From NCBI RefSeq assembly GCF_041260155.1, contig NC_091930.1, forward strand, positions 43,033,096-43,097,095: DNA of 64,000 nt, in the 5' to 3' direction. The notes under the pieces are model-generated. The model saw nothing but the letters and a program-made list of their open reading frames with translations. It ran no database searches and was not told where the DNA came from. Position 1 is the stretch's first letter; the number at the start of each line of letters is the position of its first letter. Origin of the DNA: Ptychodera flava. Its lineage: Eukaryota > Hemichordata > Enteropneusta > Ptychoderidae. A program made the position numbers and the translations under genes. This document shows positions 30,126-44,600 of the stretch, piece by piece.

Positions 30126-33100
30126 ATCTCACATCGTCCAGATCAGCATGTGAAAATAAAGACAGTGGCCGCTTTGGCGATTGAGCACAAAGTGAATTCT
30201 CTTCTCTTGGCGTGTTTGTGAATCTATGTCATCGCATTGGAGGCGTAAGGGCCTTAAGGCCGACTGTAGCTACCCGCCGTCTCATGTACTGAACCCAATT
30301 GCAAACTCTAAAATCACTGCTTTGAATTGTTCTGCTTCAATAGGCGTTAGGCTGCGTTCACAAAAAAAGTGAAAGATGGGCTGGAGGAATTTAGGAGGAT
30401 TCAATTTTTTCTGAGTAGGGGGACTTAAAAGCTTTCCTCTGCCTATAAGGGACCTGAAAATTGTTTGGTTCCTTTTTAATGATTTCAAGGATTGGTGGGT
30501 AACTCAATAAAAACTTAATAACATTTTAATGTCATCCAATTGTTATAATGTCAGTCACCACTTTGTCGCATTTCATTACCTTTGTCTCGAAAATATCAAA
30601 AAATGCTTGATTTTCTAAATTTTCATGTTCTCATCACAAAATAACGCCGATGTAAGACTTTGTAGACTAAAGACTCTAAATGAAAAGAGGTGTGACCGTA
30701 TGGAATTATTTTGATTTTACCATATTTACCATTATTGCTTGTCATAATCATTTTGCTCGCTCTTCAGCAGATGCCATTGAACTTGCCAGAGTTTAAGAAA
30801 ACTCAAGTCAGCTTTGACTGATAAATCCAAAAAGTACAATAATGTGTTTAAAATGAATAAATTTAAGATAATGCCATAGGAAAATGGCTCAACAAATTGC
30901 TAATAACATGTAAAATTTCTGGATTTACTGACCAACGTCACTTATCAATATGGGTAGTTGTCGACATAGCCCAACGCATGAACCAAATCAGCTATGCGTC
31001 TTTCTCTTCCAAAAATGAGTAATTAAAGCTTCGTTTCTCATGAAAATGTTTATTTCTTCTGTATTTAAATCATAGAAAAATTTACAGGGATCCGACTACT
31101 AACAACATACCCTTCTCAACATTCTTATAGTTTCCATTTCCAATGAAAATATCAACTTTGTTTATATTCTAAAGACAAAGTGACTGTCAAGAAGTCCTGT
31201 TGAATTATTGATCAGCTAAATTACGGTTTATAATTATCTTGAGAATTACTATTTCGGTTTTCCTGCCTGAACTGAGTCCCTCCTTGGCAATTGACATCAA
31301 AGAAATGTAAAATAACACAAATTGTTCGACCAAAACGACTTTGGAGAGAAGTTATATACTTTCTTATTCCGTTTTAGCAATTTTCTGATTTTTTGCATGT
31401 ACTGCACAAAAAAACCTATAATTACTTACGCTATTAACATGGATTATTGCCTGTATTTTTGCTGTACAGTGCATATACATATGAATACAATCAACAACTC
31501 ATTGCTTGTATTCGGCAAGCGTGTATTCATGTTAACTCATGCATTATTCAATATACAGGCAGCACATTCTTGTATTATTGCTTTGTTTGTACTGGCAAGT
31601 TTGTAATAACTAAACTTTCGAATGATATTGCAGTTACTAGTATTATTATCTCTCTTAAAATATTGATTATTCTCCAAAAATATTTGATTACCGTCTAAAA
31701 GTAACAAAATGCATTGTTAGATCCCTTATTGCCTAAAATGCAAGTAATATGTTTCCAATTATTTATGAGCGTATTTGCGTATTTGCGAATTTGACGTAAA
31801 TTGAACGTCACTTATAATCCGTACCTATGCTTGGCGTTTTAGATTGTGTATTGAACGGAGGTACAGCGGGAATAGCAATTAAAAGTAATAAAAATCATTA
31901 ATAATAAAGACATCTTGCAAAGCCTGAAATGTCATAAAAGCCTATAGAACGTTGAAAAGCTGTCTGCAATTATTATCAGTTTAGTTGTTCTGCTCAATGT
32001 TGTCCTCTTTGACAAGCATGTTTTTAGCGACAAACAAGATTAAATTGCTATATTAATCACATCAAAATTAATAAAAGCTAGTTTGACTCATGACATAAAG
32101 ACAGTGTAATGAATGTAGATTAAGCTTGGGAAGAAATAAAATTAACAAAGGAAACAAATAGCTATATTAATAATTTGAGAGACATCTCTCGAATGTACGC
32201 TTAAATTAAGCCTGAACTATTCCTAATTAAGCGAAGTCCGTATGGCCTTAAGTTACAAAACCTTCGGCTCGTCGATATCATATGGTATTTGTTTACCAGC
32301 AAATAAGATTAAAATATGCACAGTTGTGCTCTGCACATTTTTGAATTCTGAGACATGATGTGAAATATCATAGTGACCATCCAAAAAACTAACATTTCAT
32401 TCGAAACGGCGAGAATACATGCGCCCTCTCAAGTGCTTCTCGTTATGTGCATATTTTGCCTGTCAGTTAGTAAAGCTGACGTTGTATTGTTATGGTGGAT
32501 GATTGTTTGAAAATTTATTTTGTCATATCGTCTCGCATGGACTGCGATTTGGCGGTCACCCTACATTATGAGCGCAGATTGATGTCATGTTGATGTTCAT
32601 TCTTCACTTGGCGCATACATTACTGTAGGACAAAGGCAAAAATGCATCTCGATTGTAGCGCATACAACTATTTGTAAAAATGGGCTTTCTGTCATTTCAA
32701 ATCAGCGTTCATAATACTTAACGATTTTCTTGGAGGCCATTTCTTGGAGGCTAGTACATTGCTGCATGTTTGATTATTTAACGAGGAAAATTCCGAAATT
32801 GATATAAGTTATCGCTTAAATAACTAACAAAATAGGTCTACGCTGAGTGACATAGTTTACGTGAGGGAAGCGGAAATAAACGTCGACTTCTCGATCGTTG
32901 ACGAAATTGTAAAATTAATTAGTGTAAAAATGACTTTCGCAAATGGGTGGACTGTGTGGTGTGGAAGGTTTCGGTAAAAAGATTCCAAAGGTTGCCCTTC
33001 AAAAATAAAGTCAATGGTTGAAAAAATAGATGCATATGAAGTATAAATGATGCTTCATTTTCGTTCCCAAAATGCCAGCACCTTCTTAATGACCTCGCAC

Positions 33101-33570
33101 TTGTTTTTTGTACCTTTGGTCACCACATTTTCCTAAGACCTGCATTAATAAATATTTTATTTCATTAATGCCATGACCTGATTATTTTTTTGAAGCATTA
33201 AGTGGCATTATTCATTTGTTGTTCCTCTGCCAAGGCTTCTTATTCTTGCAGCCGAGAATATCTTGAATACTTAATTCAGCTTGTCTGTATAACCTGTATT
33301 GGAGATCTTATTCCAATTGTTGTTCCTTACTGTAATGTGCCAGGCTTATCATGACTAGTCGAAAAAGCATTAGCTGTAAATGATTGGTTCCCCAAACTAA
33401 CCTCAATATTGCCTGATTCTTATTTCTAACAATTTCAAGCACGAAATTTGCAGTGTGTTCTGACGAGGGTTGGACAAGGAACTATTGGATATTGTATTTC
33501 CATTGTTGTTATTTACTATGATGTGCCAGGCTTTTTATGACTTGTCAGAAAGTGTTAGTTAAGCAATAAT
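30126..33570. other. Spacer, mostly unique, no gene recognised
   Basis: AT-rich sequence. A CACTG-family fragment lies at 31401-31570. A short direct duplication of about 70 bases (a TGATGTGCCAGGCTT-like unit) occurs at about 33330 and 33520. A segment at 32515-32700 is repeated at 54435-54610. Confidence 0.5.
31401..31570 (+). mobile_element. CACTG-ended MITE fragment
   Basis: It carries ACTGCACAAAAAAACC, TTAACATGGATTATTGCCTG and a GTGCATATACATATGAATAC stretch in the order of the full copy at 24790, then decays. Its right end is lost. Confidence 0.6.
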
Positions 33571-33692
33571 GTAACCCCTCCCGGCCAATATGGACGAAAG
33601 CAAACTTTGCACGACATAACGTACTCGGCTTCGCCTCGCATTTTATGGAGTGCAAAGTTAGCTTGCGTCCATTATGGGCCGGTATGGGGTAC
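33571..33692. repeat. Foldback hairpin with CTCGGCTTCGCCTCG loop
   Basis: The left arm runs from GTAACCCCTCCCGGCCAATA to ACATAACG, the right arm from CATTTTATGG to GGCCGGTATGGGGTAC. The arms are about 52 bases and the loop contains CTCGGCTTCGCCTCG. A diverged relative lies at 23320. Confidence 0.7.
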
Positions 33693-35630
33693 TTTTATTT
33701 CTATTATTTTATGGTTTTGGTAATACCAGTGAATTTGTAATTGTAGACAACGAATAAAAAAGGAAATTTAAACTGAGTTTAAAGCCAGTGAGCGTCGTCC
33801 GGCATGATCGGCCCTGACTCTGTATACTGTATACATTTACATGCACTCCACACTGCACTGCACTGAACACGCACGTTCAACACAAAAAAAATGAGCAGCA
33901 CTTTCACGGGTCAATTTGGAATTAAAAACAGTAGTTTCGAAGGAAGTGAAAAGAAATGCGTCCCTACCGTCTATATCGAACTTGAAACATCACCTCTCAA
34001 TATCATGCCATTCAAAAAGCCGACACGGTGAACTGCCAGACATTAAGAAAACGGAATGTTCATGCATCGACATCAGCACGATCAGCGAGCTGCATGGTAT
34101 CAGCTGATCAATACGATCATTATTATGTCGCTAGTAGTACAGCATTCAATTGCAAAGGATATCAACAGAGTTCAACAATGTTATTTAAATGTTAAGTTTT
34201 TTTAATAATTGTGTCTATAAATTTAATTTTCGATGACTTCTTGAGAAGAGCTATTTTATTTCGGAGAACGAGAAGACTCGGCTTAAATGGGTGCTTGAAA
34301 GGTACAGTTGACAAACATAATGTTGAGTCTCAGTCACTATGTCGAGAACAAGGCAAGGTGAAACCACGGACAAGCAGAAAAAAAGCGATGATAAAAGTTG
34401 TCTCCGATTACAGTCAGGGCATCAGAATAAGGTGTCCGAGATGTTAGATCAACTGAGAGCCAACCGGGTCGTCATGACTGCTGGCAGTAGCTGACGTTGG
34501 ACCGAGACTGTGGATGGCTAACAAAAACAATACATTGGCATTCAAGCGCGTATATATACTCAAGAAAATAATCTTCTGTGAGCGTGGTAACAACAACTAC
34601 GTTTAAATTCACACAGTTGAAACAAAAATTCAAGCTGATTAGTGGGGTAACAAGCACTGCTTAATCGTAAATCTCCCATCCCCTACCGATTATTAAATGG
34701 TCTATCCCTTAATTGCATTGCATCTATTGTCACAAAGGTACCTGGGCATGGAGAAATTGCTTGAATGTAGCCATATCGAATCTACATAAAGCCTGAAAAC
34801 ATTCAGGTTAACGTGTATTATCTTTTACATGACTGTTTTGATGTTTCTTAGTAACAATTACAAATGATAGACATTTCAGAATAAAAGCGTGCAATCATAA
34901 TAAAAGAAAACTACGATGCATGGCATGACATGTAGTAAATTTAATATAGATTGAACGCTAAAAAAATTAAAATCTGCAGAAACAACGAAAACATGTTATT
35001 AAATTCAGGATTTAAGACATGTCCCATGAGAATTACACTAAAGATTTAAGTTAATTATGCGTGGAAAAGCATTAGTGAAAGAAAAGGGTCTCATCTACTT
35101 CCACCTTGTAAAACATTTAACCCACTGTTGTCAATGTCTGATAGTCTGTTTACGTGACAGACAAGACTTTAGTCGACATTTCGCCATCAACAACAAAATG
35201 AAATGTTGCACAATATGTGTATTCTTCGATTTGAAAGTCCTATTTACACTTTAACGAATCCAGATGTACAATTCATCACAGTGACCGTCCATTAGCAAAA
35301 TTGTCTCTTTCAAATGTTTTCAATAACGTGAATAGTAAGACAGTAAATTCATAACTTTACTGCTGTTTTATAGACAGTCTAGTACATGTCACCTACACTC
35401 AGAATTATATTGTGGTGAATAGTTCGCTTAAAAGTTCATTTGTTAAGTTGTCTTGCATGACTTCATCTCATATCTCACATGGATGTTACCATAATAGTTA
35501 TACCTCATTTTAAGTACTATGTCGTTGCAGCAAGACACAGGCAAAATATGCATTACTTTCATTTTGTATTTTATTAGCTTACTCGTGGCAGCTGAATATC
35601 TCATCATTGGCAGATATTAGAACATCAAGC
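33693..35630. other. Spacer upstream of the lectin-GAIN gene
   Basis: No gene was recognised. A frame at 33916-34107 (63 residues) has no family features. No TATA box was seen at a fixed distance from the start codon at 35631, so the promoter is not located. Confidence 0.45.
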
Positions 35631-38600
35631 ATGAAAGCACAGAAACGAAAAAGTTGTCTTGGATTCCCGATCGGTATCGTCGGTTTGATCGCACTGGCTA
35701 TTTCCCTCCACAGATCAGGTAAGTCTGTAATTTTGTTAGGAGATATATGAATTCGCATATATCTTTTTATTTTTGCCTAATGGAGTTAACACCGATACTT
35801 ATTGTACACCTAACTGTCAAAACCTCTCATTATAGCACTAGATAGAACAACCGTCTTGTGAATTTTGATGGAAAAACCTTTTTGATAACAAACATGATCG
35901 CCCTTATATTTGTAATTGTCATACTTTTACATAAGGCCAAAGATTACTGATGATCCGACCTTACCATACAAAAAGGCAAGGTAAAAATTATATTAGCTTG
36001 TAAAGACAAAAGCTAGAGACACGGAAGATCTATGTATGCAGAGAGTTATAATCAACGTTAATCAATATGAAAAACGGTGTGGATAATGTCGTGCTCTCCG
36101 TATACTTTCGATCGGGATCGGAAAGTAATAGACACATTTCACATGAAAAAAAATCAATATAGCAAATTAAGAAAAGCTTATTCGTATATACAGGCAATGT
36201 ATTTATAAAAGAAATATAACATGCGGTGAAGAATAAGTCCCAGTTAGTTTAGATCATATTAATTCCTCGTCAATTAATTCCATGTCTCGGTCACACGTCT
36301 TACTTTGATTATATTTTGTTACTCTCTTTACTAATAGCTTCCGCAAGATATATATATTTTGGTCTTGGAAGCCAGTATCAAGGAAGGCTTATGTGCCAAC
36401 GGTTTGGTTTACGACTCATAAAAGACGACAGTGAAGAAAAACATGGACAGATAGTGGAGAAAATTAAAGATCAGTTCACTTCGTACTGGATAGACGCCCA
36501 AGTAACATCGGATACCGAGATAGTGAAGACACACGATAACCAGGAACTTACTTATAAACCTTTCGCGGAAAATCACATGCCGCAAGCGAACAACTGCATA
36601 GCTTTACTGTAAGTCAGCAATATTCAACAAGCTTAAAACCATCATGTGAAAACGACAGAGATGGCCTACATTATTCAAAATCCTTTCGTAACGAAAATCT
36701 TCAAGAATTTTGCATTTTTAGTTTACATCTTACATGATTAATAAGCACGTCAGAATGATGTAGCAGTCGCCGTTGAACAACAAAGCTGCAACTCAGGGAA
36801 TGTGTCGATGATAAATTTTGCCAAACTTTTGATTGCAGGAAAGCAAAGTGGGAAACAATACCATGTGATGAAAATTTGATGCCGATTTGCGAAAATGCGG
36901 GTAAGTAAAGTACTTATTATTCATATGTCGACATTATCCATTAATATGATTTGCGTTATAATTCTTTTTGGCGTTTTAAAAGTAGATTGTACTTTTCTTA
37001 CAATAGTTTTTAACCATTAACAGCCTCAGAAGAGCCCGTCGTCATGGAAAAATGGAACAGGGCGGAGGCACTCGAACTCTGTAGGCAGTTTGGTTTGCGT
37101 GCAGTTCGAATTACGGACGAAGAAAAACATCTCGATGTGGTGAACTTTGTACATGCCTTAGGAATTCAAAAGTTCATATGGATAGATGCTTATTTGAATG
37201 TTACTTCTGGAGAGTTAACAACATGTGATGGTTTTGTTGTGACATACAGACCAGCTGTGTTTGATGTAGACACCAACAGCACCGATTCTTGCATTGTCGT
37301 GCTAACTAGGCCAGAGAGTTCGAGGTATGCTATAAATGAGTTTGTGTTATATAGATTGAAAGATTATACAATTAAAGTATTGTTCTGCAAATTTTGCCAA
37401 CAAATTGATACTATGGAATAACAATCCGATGACGAATATGGAGATATTAAGGGGTCCAGGCCTAAAGAGAGCTGGTCCCTATTGAATTCTTTCGAATTCA
37501 TTTTATTTTTCAGCGAGTCTTCCTTAATTTTGTTGCTCCTAATTTCTGAAACTACAGCTTGTATCATACCGTAACCTGATTTTGGTGATAGTGATTGTTG
37601 GTGGCTTTGATTACATCAGATCATATGACATAGTCGGCCGTATTGATGTGAAGACGAAAAGGAAGTGCATATTCTCAACGATACGAACCAAAACCATTAC
37701 TTCATATTATTAATAAAGCTTTAACTTGGTATGTTATAAAATATGGAAATAACATTGAAAGAAGTCACGCGACCTTGACCATAGTATTACACTTTTAGTA
37801 AGTTCGTTCAATCTAAAAAATTCTCACACAGTTTCCTAATGTCATGACACATGAGAGAACAAGAGAACCAGAAATTTTCGAGAGACGTTAGTCACGCACT
37901 TTGACAGCCATATAACACATGGAAATAATTCAAAAATATGAATCACAACTTCCCCATAAGAACAAACATATTAGATCTACAAGTATATAGTCAAAAACAA
38001 AAAGTTGTCTCCGGAGAGTATGATAAAACTCAGATGACCTTTGACGCACTTTTATGTATTCCAGTTACTGCAATTTTTGGGTTGTTTTTTGGGCCTTATA
38101 GCGAACTTGCTAAATGCATGGACGAAACGAAACGAAAGGAACGATACACGCCCTGTGATTGGCTAGACGCTGCAACGTTCGTTCTTTTGTATGCAATCCT
38201 TTGTTCTGATTGGATGAACGAAAACGACGATGAGTTTCCGCTCCTTTCGTTCACATTCTTTTTCCTGATTGGCTGAACGAAAGTGACGAAATATTTGCAT
38301 ATACCCATTTTACTGATTGTCTGAAAAGAACGAGCTATTATCGTTCCTCAAAATGTTGGCGCCTCGCTCTTGTTACATATTTACCATGTAATAACTCCCG
38401 TCTTTGAAATACAAGGAATAACAGTGAACGCATCTTCGCTTGCCAAGGCCTGCTGTTCGGGCAGCTGGATACTTCCCTAAATCAGATCGTAGTTAGAAGA
38501 AGATTCCTGTCTGGCAAACGAGCCGTGCGAGCGGACGATGCAGTGAACGCAGATTGAACAGAGTTCATTCAGCGTGACCTCCATTCAACTCGTGTCATGA

Positions 38601-41600
38601 AAGTACAGTGGACCCTCGCTAAGTCGCGCCTCAATAAGTCGCGGTTTCGGCTAAGTCGCGGTTTACGTTATGGCTCCCATTGTTTTCTTTGCATAATTTA
38701 CGAACTTCAACGTGTTGCGGTGTGTAAAAGCATGAAAGTGGTCTCACAAATCCGCACGTCAATCATACAAATTGTCACTATCGACACCATAATATGGTGT
38801 CCCCCCCTTCAAACATTGTGTAATTGTTGTGTAGTGCGTCAAACGAAATGTCAACGTGTTTCGGTTAGTCTCAGAGGTCTCATGAACCGGTGGTCAGTTT
38901 TATTTAGAGGTTATAAACGGCAAGCGAGGGTATTTGGTTGCGGATATTAGACCTCTGGGCTGAAAATTAGCATATTTGGCGGGGAATAATCACCGAGCGA
39001 AGCGAGGTGATTATTTCACCCAAATATGCTAATTTTCAGCCCAGAGGTCTTATATCCGTAACCAAATACCCGAGCGCACCGTTTATAACCTCATTATAAA
39101 ATGCTAAAGTTAAAAACAAGTGGACAATTGTCGTTCTTTTAGGGCCGAAGTTGGAACGAGAGTTCACGAGCGCCCAGCCTCACACAAACTCTGAAAAGAA
39201 CGTATTCAGAACGCGCGCGTGCACAGTTGATTCCATAAAATACGGTAAGGTAACGCATCGATATTGTGACAACGAATTTGAAGAAATTTACTTGAAAAAA
39301 ACGCTCAAAAAACTTTAAAAAATTATGTTGTTGTGACATAGCCGTCGCTCCTTACAGAAATTCTTCATTTGTGTCATATCGAGCTGCACCAGGCTAAAAT
39401 TTAACAATTAAAATCAATCTCAAGCCGTAGACTTGTTCGATATTATGGCGCGTTGACGCGTCGAACTCTCAAGCTGGCGTTAGAAATTTGCGCGAGCTCA
39501 AAAATGTACGCGGCGCGCAGGTCTTCTTGTTGAGGATATAAACCCCGGCTCCAGCCAATCAGATTGCCGGATTCCAGCTAAGCATATTATAATCCTATTT
39601 CAAAGACGGCGGAATTACATCATGGTGAATATATAATGAGAGCGAGGCGCCAGCATTTTGATAAACAATAGTTCGCCCTTCCATGCAGACAAAATGAATA
39701 TGCAAATATTTCGTCACTTTCGTTTAGCCAATCAGGAAAAAGAATGTGAACGAAAGGAGCGGAAACTCATTCGTCGTTTTCGTTCATCCAATCAGAACAA
39801 AGGATTGCATACGAAAAGAACGAACGTTGCAGCGACTAGCCAATCACAGGGCGTGTATCGTTCCTTTCGTTTCGTTTCGTCCATGCATTAGCAAGTTCGC
39901 TATTGTAACTAACATTTTCGACAATGTTGAGATGATCTAAGATGACCTCTATCTTCATCTCAGCAACTACAGATCTTTTTTTTCACATAAAGGATGACCA
40001 GTGTGAGATAAAATAAACCTAATTTATATGCACATACCTAATTTAAAGCTGACAAATAGGTCTGCGCAGTTTAAATTACCTTATACGTAGCTTTAAGGTT
40101 CAAACATTCTCAGTTTATGAACAGGCTATAACGGTATTTATTGCAAGTTAACTTCATTGTGCTTAGGCCCAGCAACGGTGCTAACAGGTGTACTTTCAAT
40201 TGCTTTTAAGGCAATCGTAAGATTCTCTTCATGGTTGATATCTATTGATAACATCAAATCCATTGACACATTTAAAGTTCGACAACCAATCACCACAGCT
40301 CTATTAGTCGAGCAGTGGACTGACTTCCTTTAAAATGCCAGGGAAATCAAAGACTTGGTATCAATATACACAATCATATCGACTGACCATGAGGGTAAGA
40401 GCATATGTCTATACACCGAGGGACTGTGAGTCAACTTTAAACCAGACAGTCTGTTTTTGGGATGATTCACAAGGCCCGGGAGGCTGATACCCTCATGATC
40501 CGCCAATGTGTTATATAGCACACACTGCATGAAAACCCAATAATTCAGATAAATTCACATTAATGAGTTGCCTGTATTATAGTGTAATACACGTGAATTC
40601 ACACGAATCCACATGAATACAGGCTTGCTGAAAAAAAAAATATTCTTGACTGTATTCATCTGTATATGCACTCTTCAGCTAAAATACAGGCAATAATCCA
40701 TGTTAATACAGTAAGTATTATAGGGTTTTTATGCAGTGACATCTCATCCGTTATCATGCATAAGAATGTAACATACACAAAATCGTAACATTAACTTTTA
40801 GGATGTTGGAAAAATTCAGCAAACTTCAAGCTAACAAAAATGAAATGCAAGGTATATAGTGCTGTTTCCGCTAATATACGTTCAGGGTGACCTTTGACAT
40901 TTTGTCATGTATCTAAGCCACTAAACAGCTAGAAAAAAATAAATGTTCTGCTACTTTAGAAACATCACATTCACGTATTTTCCTGATGTTGTTTATAAAC
41001 AGGGATGTCACTGGGCCTTCAAGTCAGGACTACGCCCACAGCTGTGGAAAAATGAATTTTAAAATTGAATCTGAGCAAAGCAATTAGCTAATTTATTGAG
41101 CTCGCCTCTTAAGGGAAACACCTATTGTAACCATAAAATGATATTTAAAAAGACCTGCATTAGAACCAACAGACCATTTTAACTGAAATGAATAAGCACG
41201 GTAGCAACATTTTTGCAAATTGAATGATCTTTAATCAGCTTTGTCTTATTTAAGAAACTAAAGAGTTAGAGGTCTATTTTCTAGAACAATGTCGAGCATG
41301 ACATTTTTCCAGTCGAAATTGGGACGACCTATCAAGACCTTTGACCCAAATTCCCTACATTGCGGCATCTATGAGTGGTAGGAATTTAGTGTCATTTGTA
41401 TATCAGTATAATCTGTATATGACACAACATGTATGATTTTAGGATTAACTATGACGTGCTTCCATCAATCGTTGCCTCAACGAGTGCCCAAGGTTTAATT
41501 TTTATTTGGATATTGGCAAATGTGGCACCTAATTTTCTTTTCAAAATTGAATTTTACCTTGGATGACAGTTGACATTTTCTCGTCTATGTAAGAAACAGC

Positions 41601-44600
41601 GTGAGCAAAAAGTTAGGGATTTGCTGTTTATTCACAGAACGTTTCAGCAAGACAATTTTCCCAGTTTTATTGGTAACCTACGTGAACTTTTGACCCTCCT
41701 GTTGAGATTGCATCCACAGCTTTGGCAAAGTTGATCTGTTCATCGAAAAAACAGGACAATTGAGGTTATTTTACGCGCAAACAGCTATAAAAGTATTTTC
41801 CCTAGCTCCATGGAATCCATGGTACTCGCTTTGACCCCGCTAACACTATTTTCAGCTTTAATATGTTATTGTTTTTATTAATTTCAGTGTTGAGAATTTG
41901 GAGTGGAAGACGCAAAGATGCCATTTTGAAAGAAATGTCCTTTGTGAAGAACTAGGCAATGGTATTTCCTCATAGAAATTGTTCAAGACAAGTTTTTGGC
42001 TGGGAACATATTTACCTCAGAAATCATGTCATTGATAACAGTTAATTATGCTCGACCGCTTCCTTCTTCGACGCTGTTTAGTAATCAGTATATATTTTGA
42101 TGACATTTGCAAAGTTTTTACTTGTAACTAACATTTAGCTGAAAAATATCACTATTTCATTATATAAAGGCTTTGAGGTAAATACATAACTGATAATACC
42201 TTTAAAGGGACAATGTCGGCCATTTTCCATGAATTAAGTTTGATAAGAGGTATTGTTTTACATGTTGAAAGGTACTGAATGAATAGGTGAGTGACCATGC
42301 AGATATTAGACGCTATTTTCATCCTGGTTTCTTCTAATTTGTCTTAAACCGGGATCAAATATATGCATGGTCACCCATTCATTCAGTATCTTTCAACAAG
42401 TCAAACAATATAGGTGGTATCTCGTATCAAACAAAATTCATGAAAAATGGCCGACTTTGTCCCTTTAAAGACGCGCTAACCACATGCAACCGTTCGCTAA
42501 CAAAAATATCGGCAATTCCAATAGGCTCAACTTTTTTAAGGAGGGGGGGGTTATTGTTTTAAATTTGATTTTGTGTTCATGATATCTTATGCACGGCAGC
42601 AATCCATTGTCAGAGGTTTTCTTGGCGATTTCACACAGCGTTTTCTGCCAAAATGTTATTGGTCACACTTTCAACTTTGTTGTCGATGAGCTGTCGAAGT
42701 TTCTATGCTTTGAATGGAAACTTTGTCTGTTATAGTAAGTGGCCTGTCGCTTATCACGGGCACCCTGTCATGTTCTTGTCACCCGTGATGGTTTCAAATT
42801 AGCATTAGACGACACTATGTGCCGAATTAAAATTGTGCTATCATCATAATTATTCACCTGCATGTGTTACCTATGGAATGATTTCGCAAAGTAAGTCTTG
42901 TTCCCAGAGGACGCAAGGTCAATAATTTAATGTAGAATACAATTATTTTAGATGTTATTAGATGCTATTTGACAATATGACTACTTTATGACAATACTGG
43001 GATAAACACAAAAAAAAATTACCGAAGGAAACAGAAATAATGCATCTTAACATTGGGTACTATAGCAGTTAGTAATGATCAGTCCAAAACCTGAAAATTG
43101 TGTGATTCTGCTGCACTACCATTTCTACCATGCACTCTTTGCTCTGCAGGTTGTAGTGTTGTTCTATTTACGTAGCAGACGTACTGGACGCCTCAAGAGT
43201 GTGTTTGCTATCGCGAAACGCAATTTTGAGCTGGGATCGTAAAAAACCCCGTTAGGTTATTTAAAAAAACGGCGATTAATGTTCACGTTTTGTATTGCAC
43301 AGGTCTACGACATTAGGCTATGGAGTTAAGAATGCACCAAACGTGAACGGATACGTCATCATTTTCTATGCTCTTTTATCATGCTCAAACGATGTTACAC
43401 GTTGTCTTGTCATTTGGCGATCTTTTCTACCTAAAATGGTAACTTAATATGTGCACCTGTTACGAAAGCGGTTTTAATACTCAGTATTTCAAGTTTTTAA
43501 TCTCTGTGTTCTATTAAACTGATATCAAAGCAAAAATCTCTAGACAATGTGCCTGTGTGAGATCTGCAGTCTTAATCTCGACTCGCTCTACGTCTGTGGA
43601 CGTAAGTTGTATAGGCTGTTGAGATTCTCGATGACTTGGGGGTTGAGCGCTGTTATTTGTCAAATAAACCCTCCCAGCACCATCGTTTCTTTACCCGTCT
43701 CAGATGAATTCCTCTATGTAGGTCCCCTGCTATAAGACGAGCTTATACACGTTTGTTTCCAATTTAAATGTTTAAACTAGATTTAAGGAAAAAATCCGAT
43801 GATACATGTCTGAGTTATGGCTCCGTACATGAAAAAATCATAACCAAATGGCCGCACGGGTGCCATATTGGATCATATCGTGAAACAAATTGACGTGCTA
43901 TGTATGATATAGGTCAATGTCCTTGTACCAACTTTGAATAAAATCGGTTGAGACGTGCCTGAGTTATGGCTAAGGACATGAAAAAATTGTAACAAAATGG
44001 CCGCCATGCGGCCATATTGGATCATATCACAAAACAAATCAATGTGGATATGCACGACATAGGTCAATGTCCTTGTACTAACTTTGAATAAATTAGTTGA
44101 AACGTGCCTGATTTATGGCTAAGTACATGGAAAAACATAACAAAATGGCCGCACGGTAGCCATATTGGATCGTATCACAAAACAAATCAATGTGGATATG
44201 CATGACATAGGTCAATGTCCTTGTACCAACTTTGAATAAAATCGGTTGAAACGTGCCTGATTTATGGCTCCGTACATGAAAAAATAGTAACAAAATGGCC
44301 GCATGGCGGCCATATTGGATCATATCGTGAAACAAATTGACGTGCATATGTATGATATAGGTCAATGTCCTTGTACCAACTTTGAATAAAATCGGTTGAG
44401 ATGTGCCTGAGTTATGGCTCCATACATGAAAAAATCGTAACAAAATGGCCGCACGGCGACCATATTGGATCGTATCACAAAACAAATCAACGTGCATATG
44501 TATGACATATGAAGTAATCCTTGTACAAAGTTTGAATGAAATCACTCCAGGCATCTCTGAGATATCTGCGTGAACGGACGGACGGACGGACGGACTCACA

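Larger units (their letters stand above)
38098..39903. mobile_element. Long-inverted-repeat transposon in intron 4 of the lectin-GAIN gene
   Basis: The segment 38098-38411 returns inverted at 39596-39903. Shared landmarks are ATAGCGAACTTGCTAA, GCATGGACGAAACGAAACG, CCTGTGATTGGCTAG, a repeated CTGATTGG motif and GCGCCTCGCTCT. The arms are about 310 bases. The interior holds a Tigger-like end and a foldback hairpin. The repeated CCAAT boxes (ATTGG) in the arms are notable. No transposase frame was recognised. The target duplication is not clear. Confidence 0.75.

Noticed and set aside
37938-38276. 112-residue plus-strand frame
   Set aside because: Most of it lies in the inverted arm of a transposon, and the matching arm at 39.7 kb gives similar chance frames on the other strand.
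44093-44599. A 168-residue minus-strand frame with repeated blocks
   Set aside because: It follows the 149-base tandem units of the pearl-like element. The periodic protein is a by-product of the DNA repeat whose period is not a fixed multiple of three.
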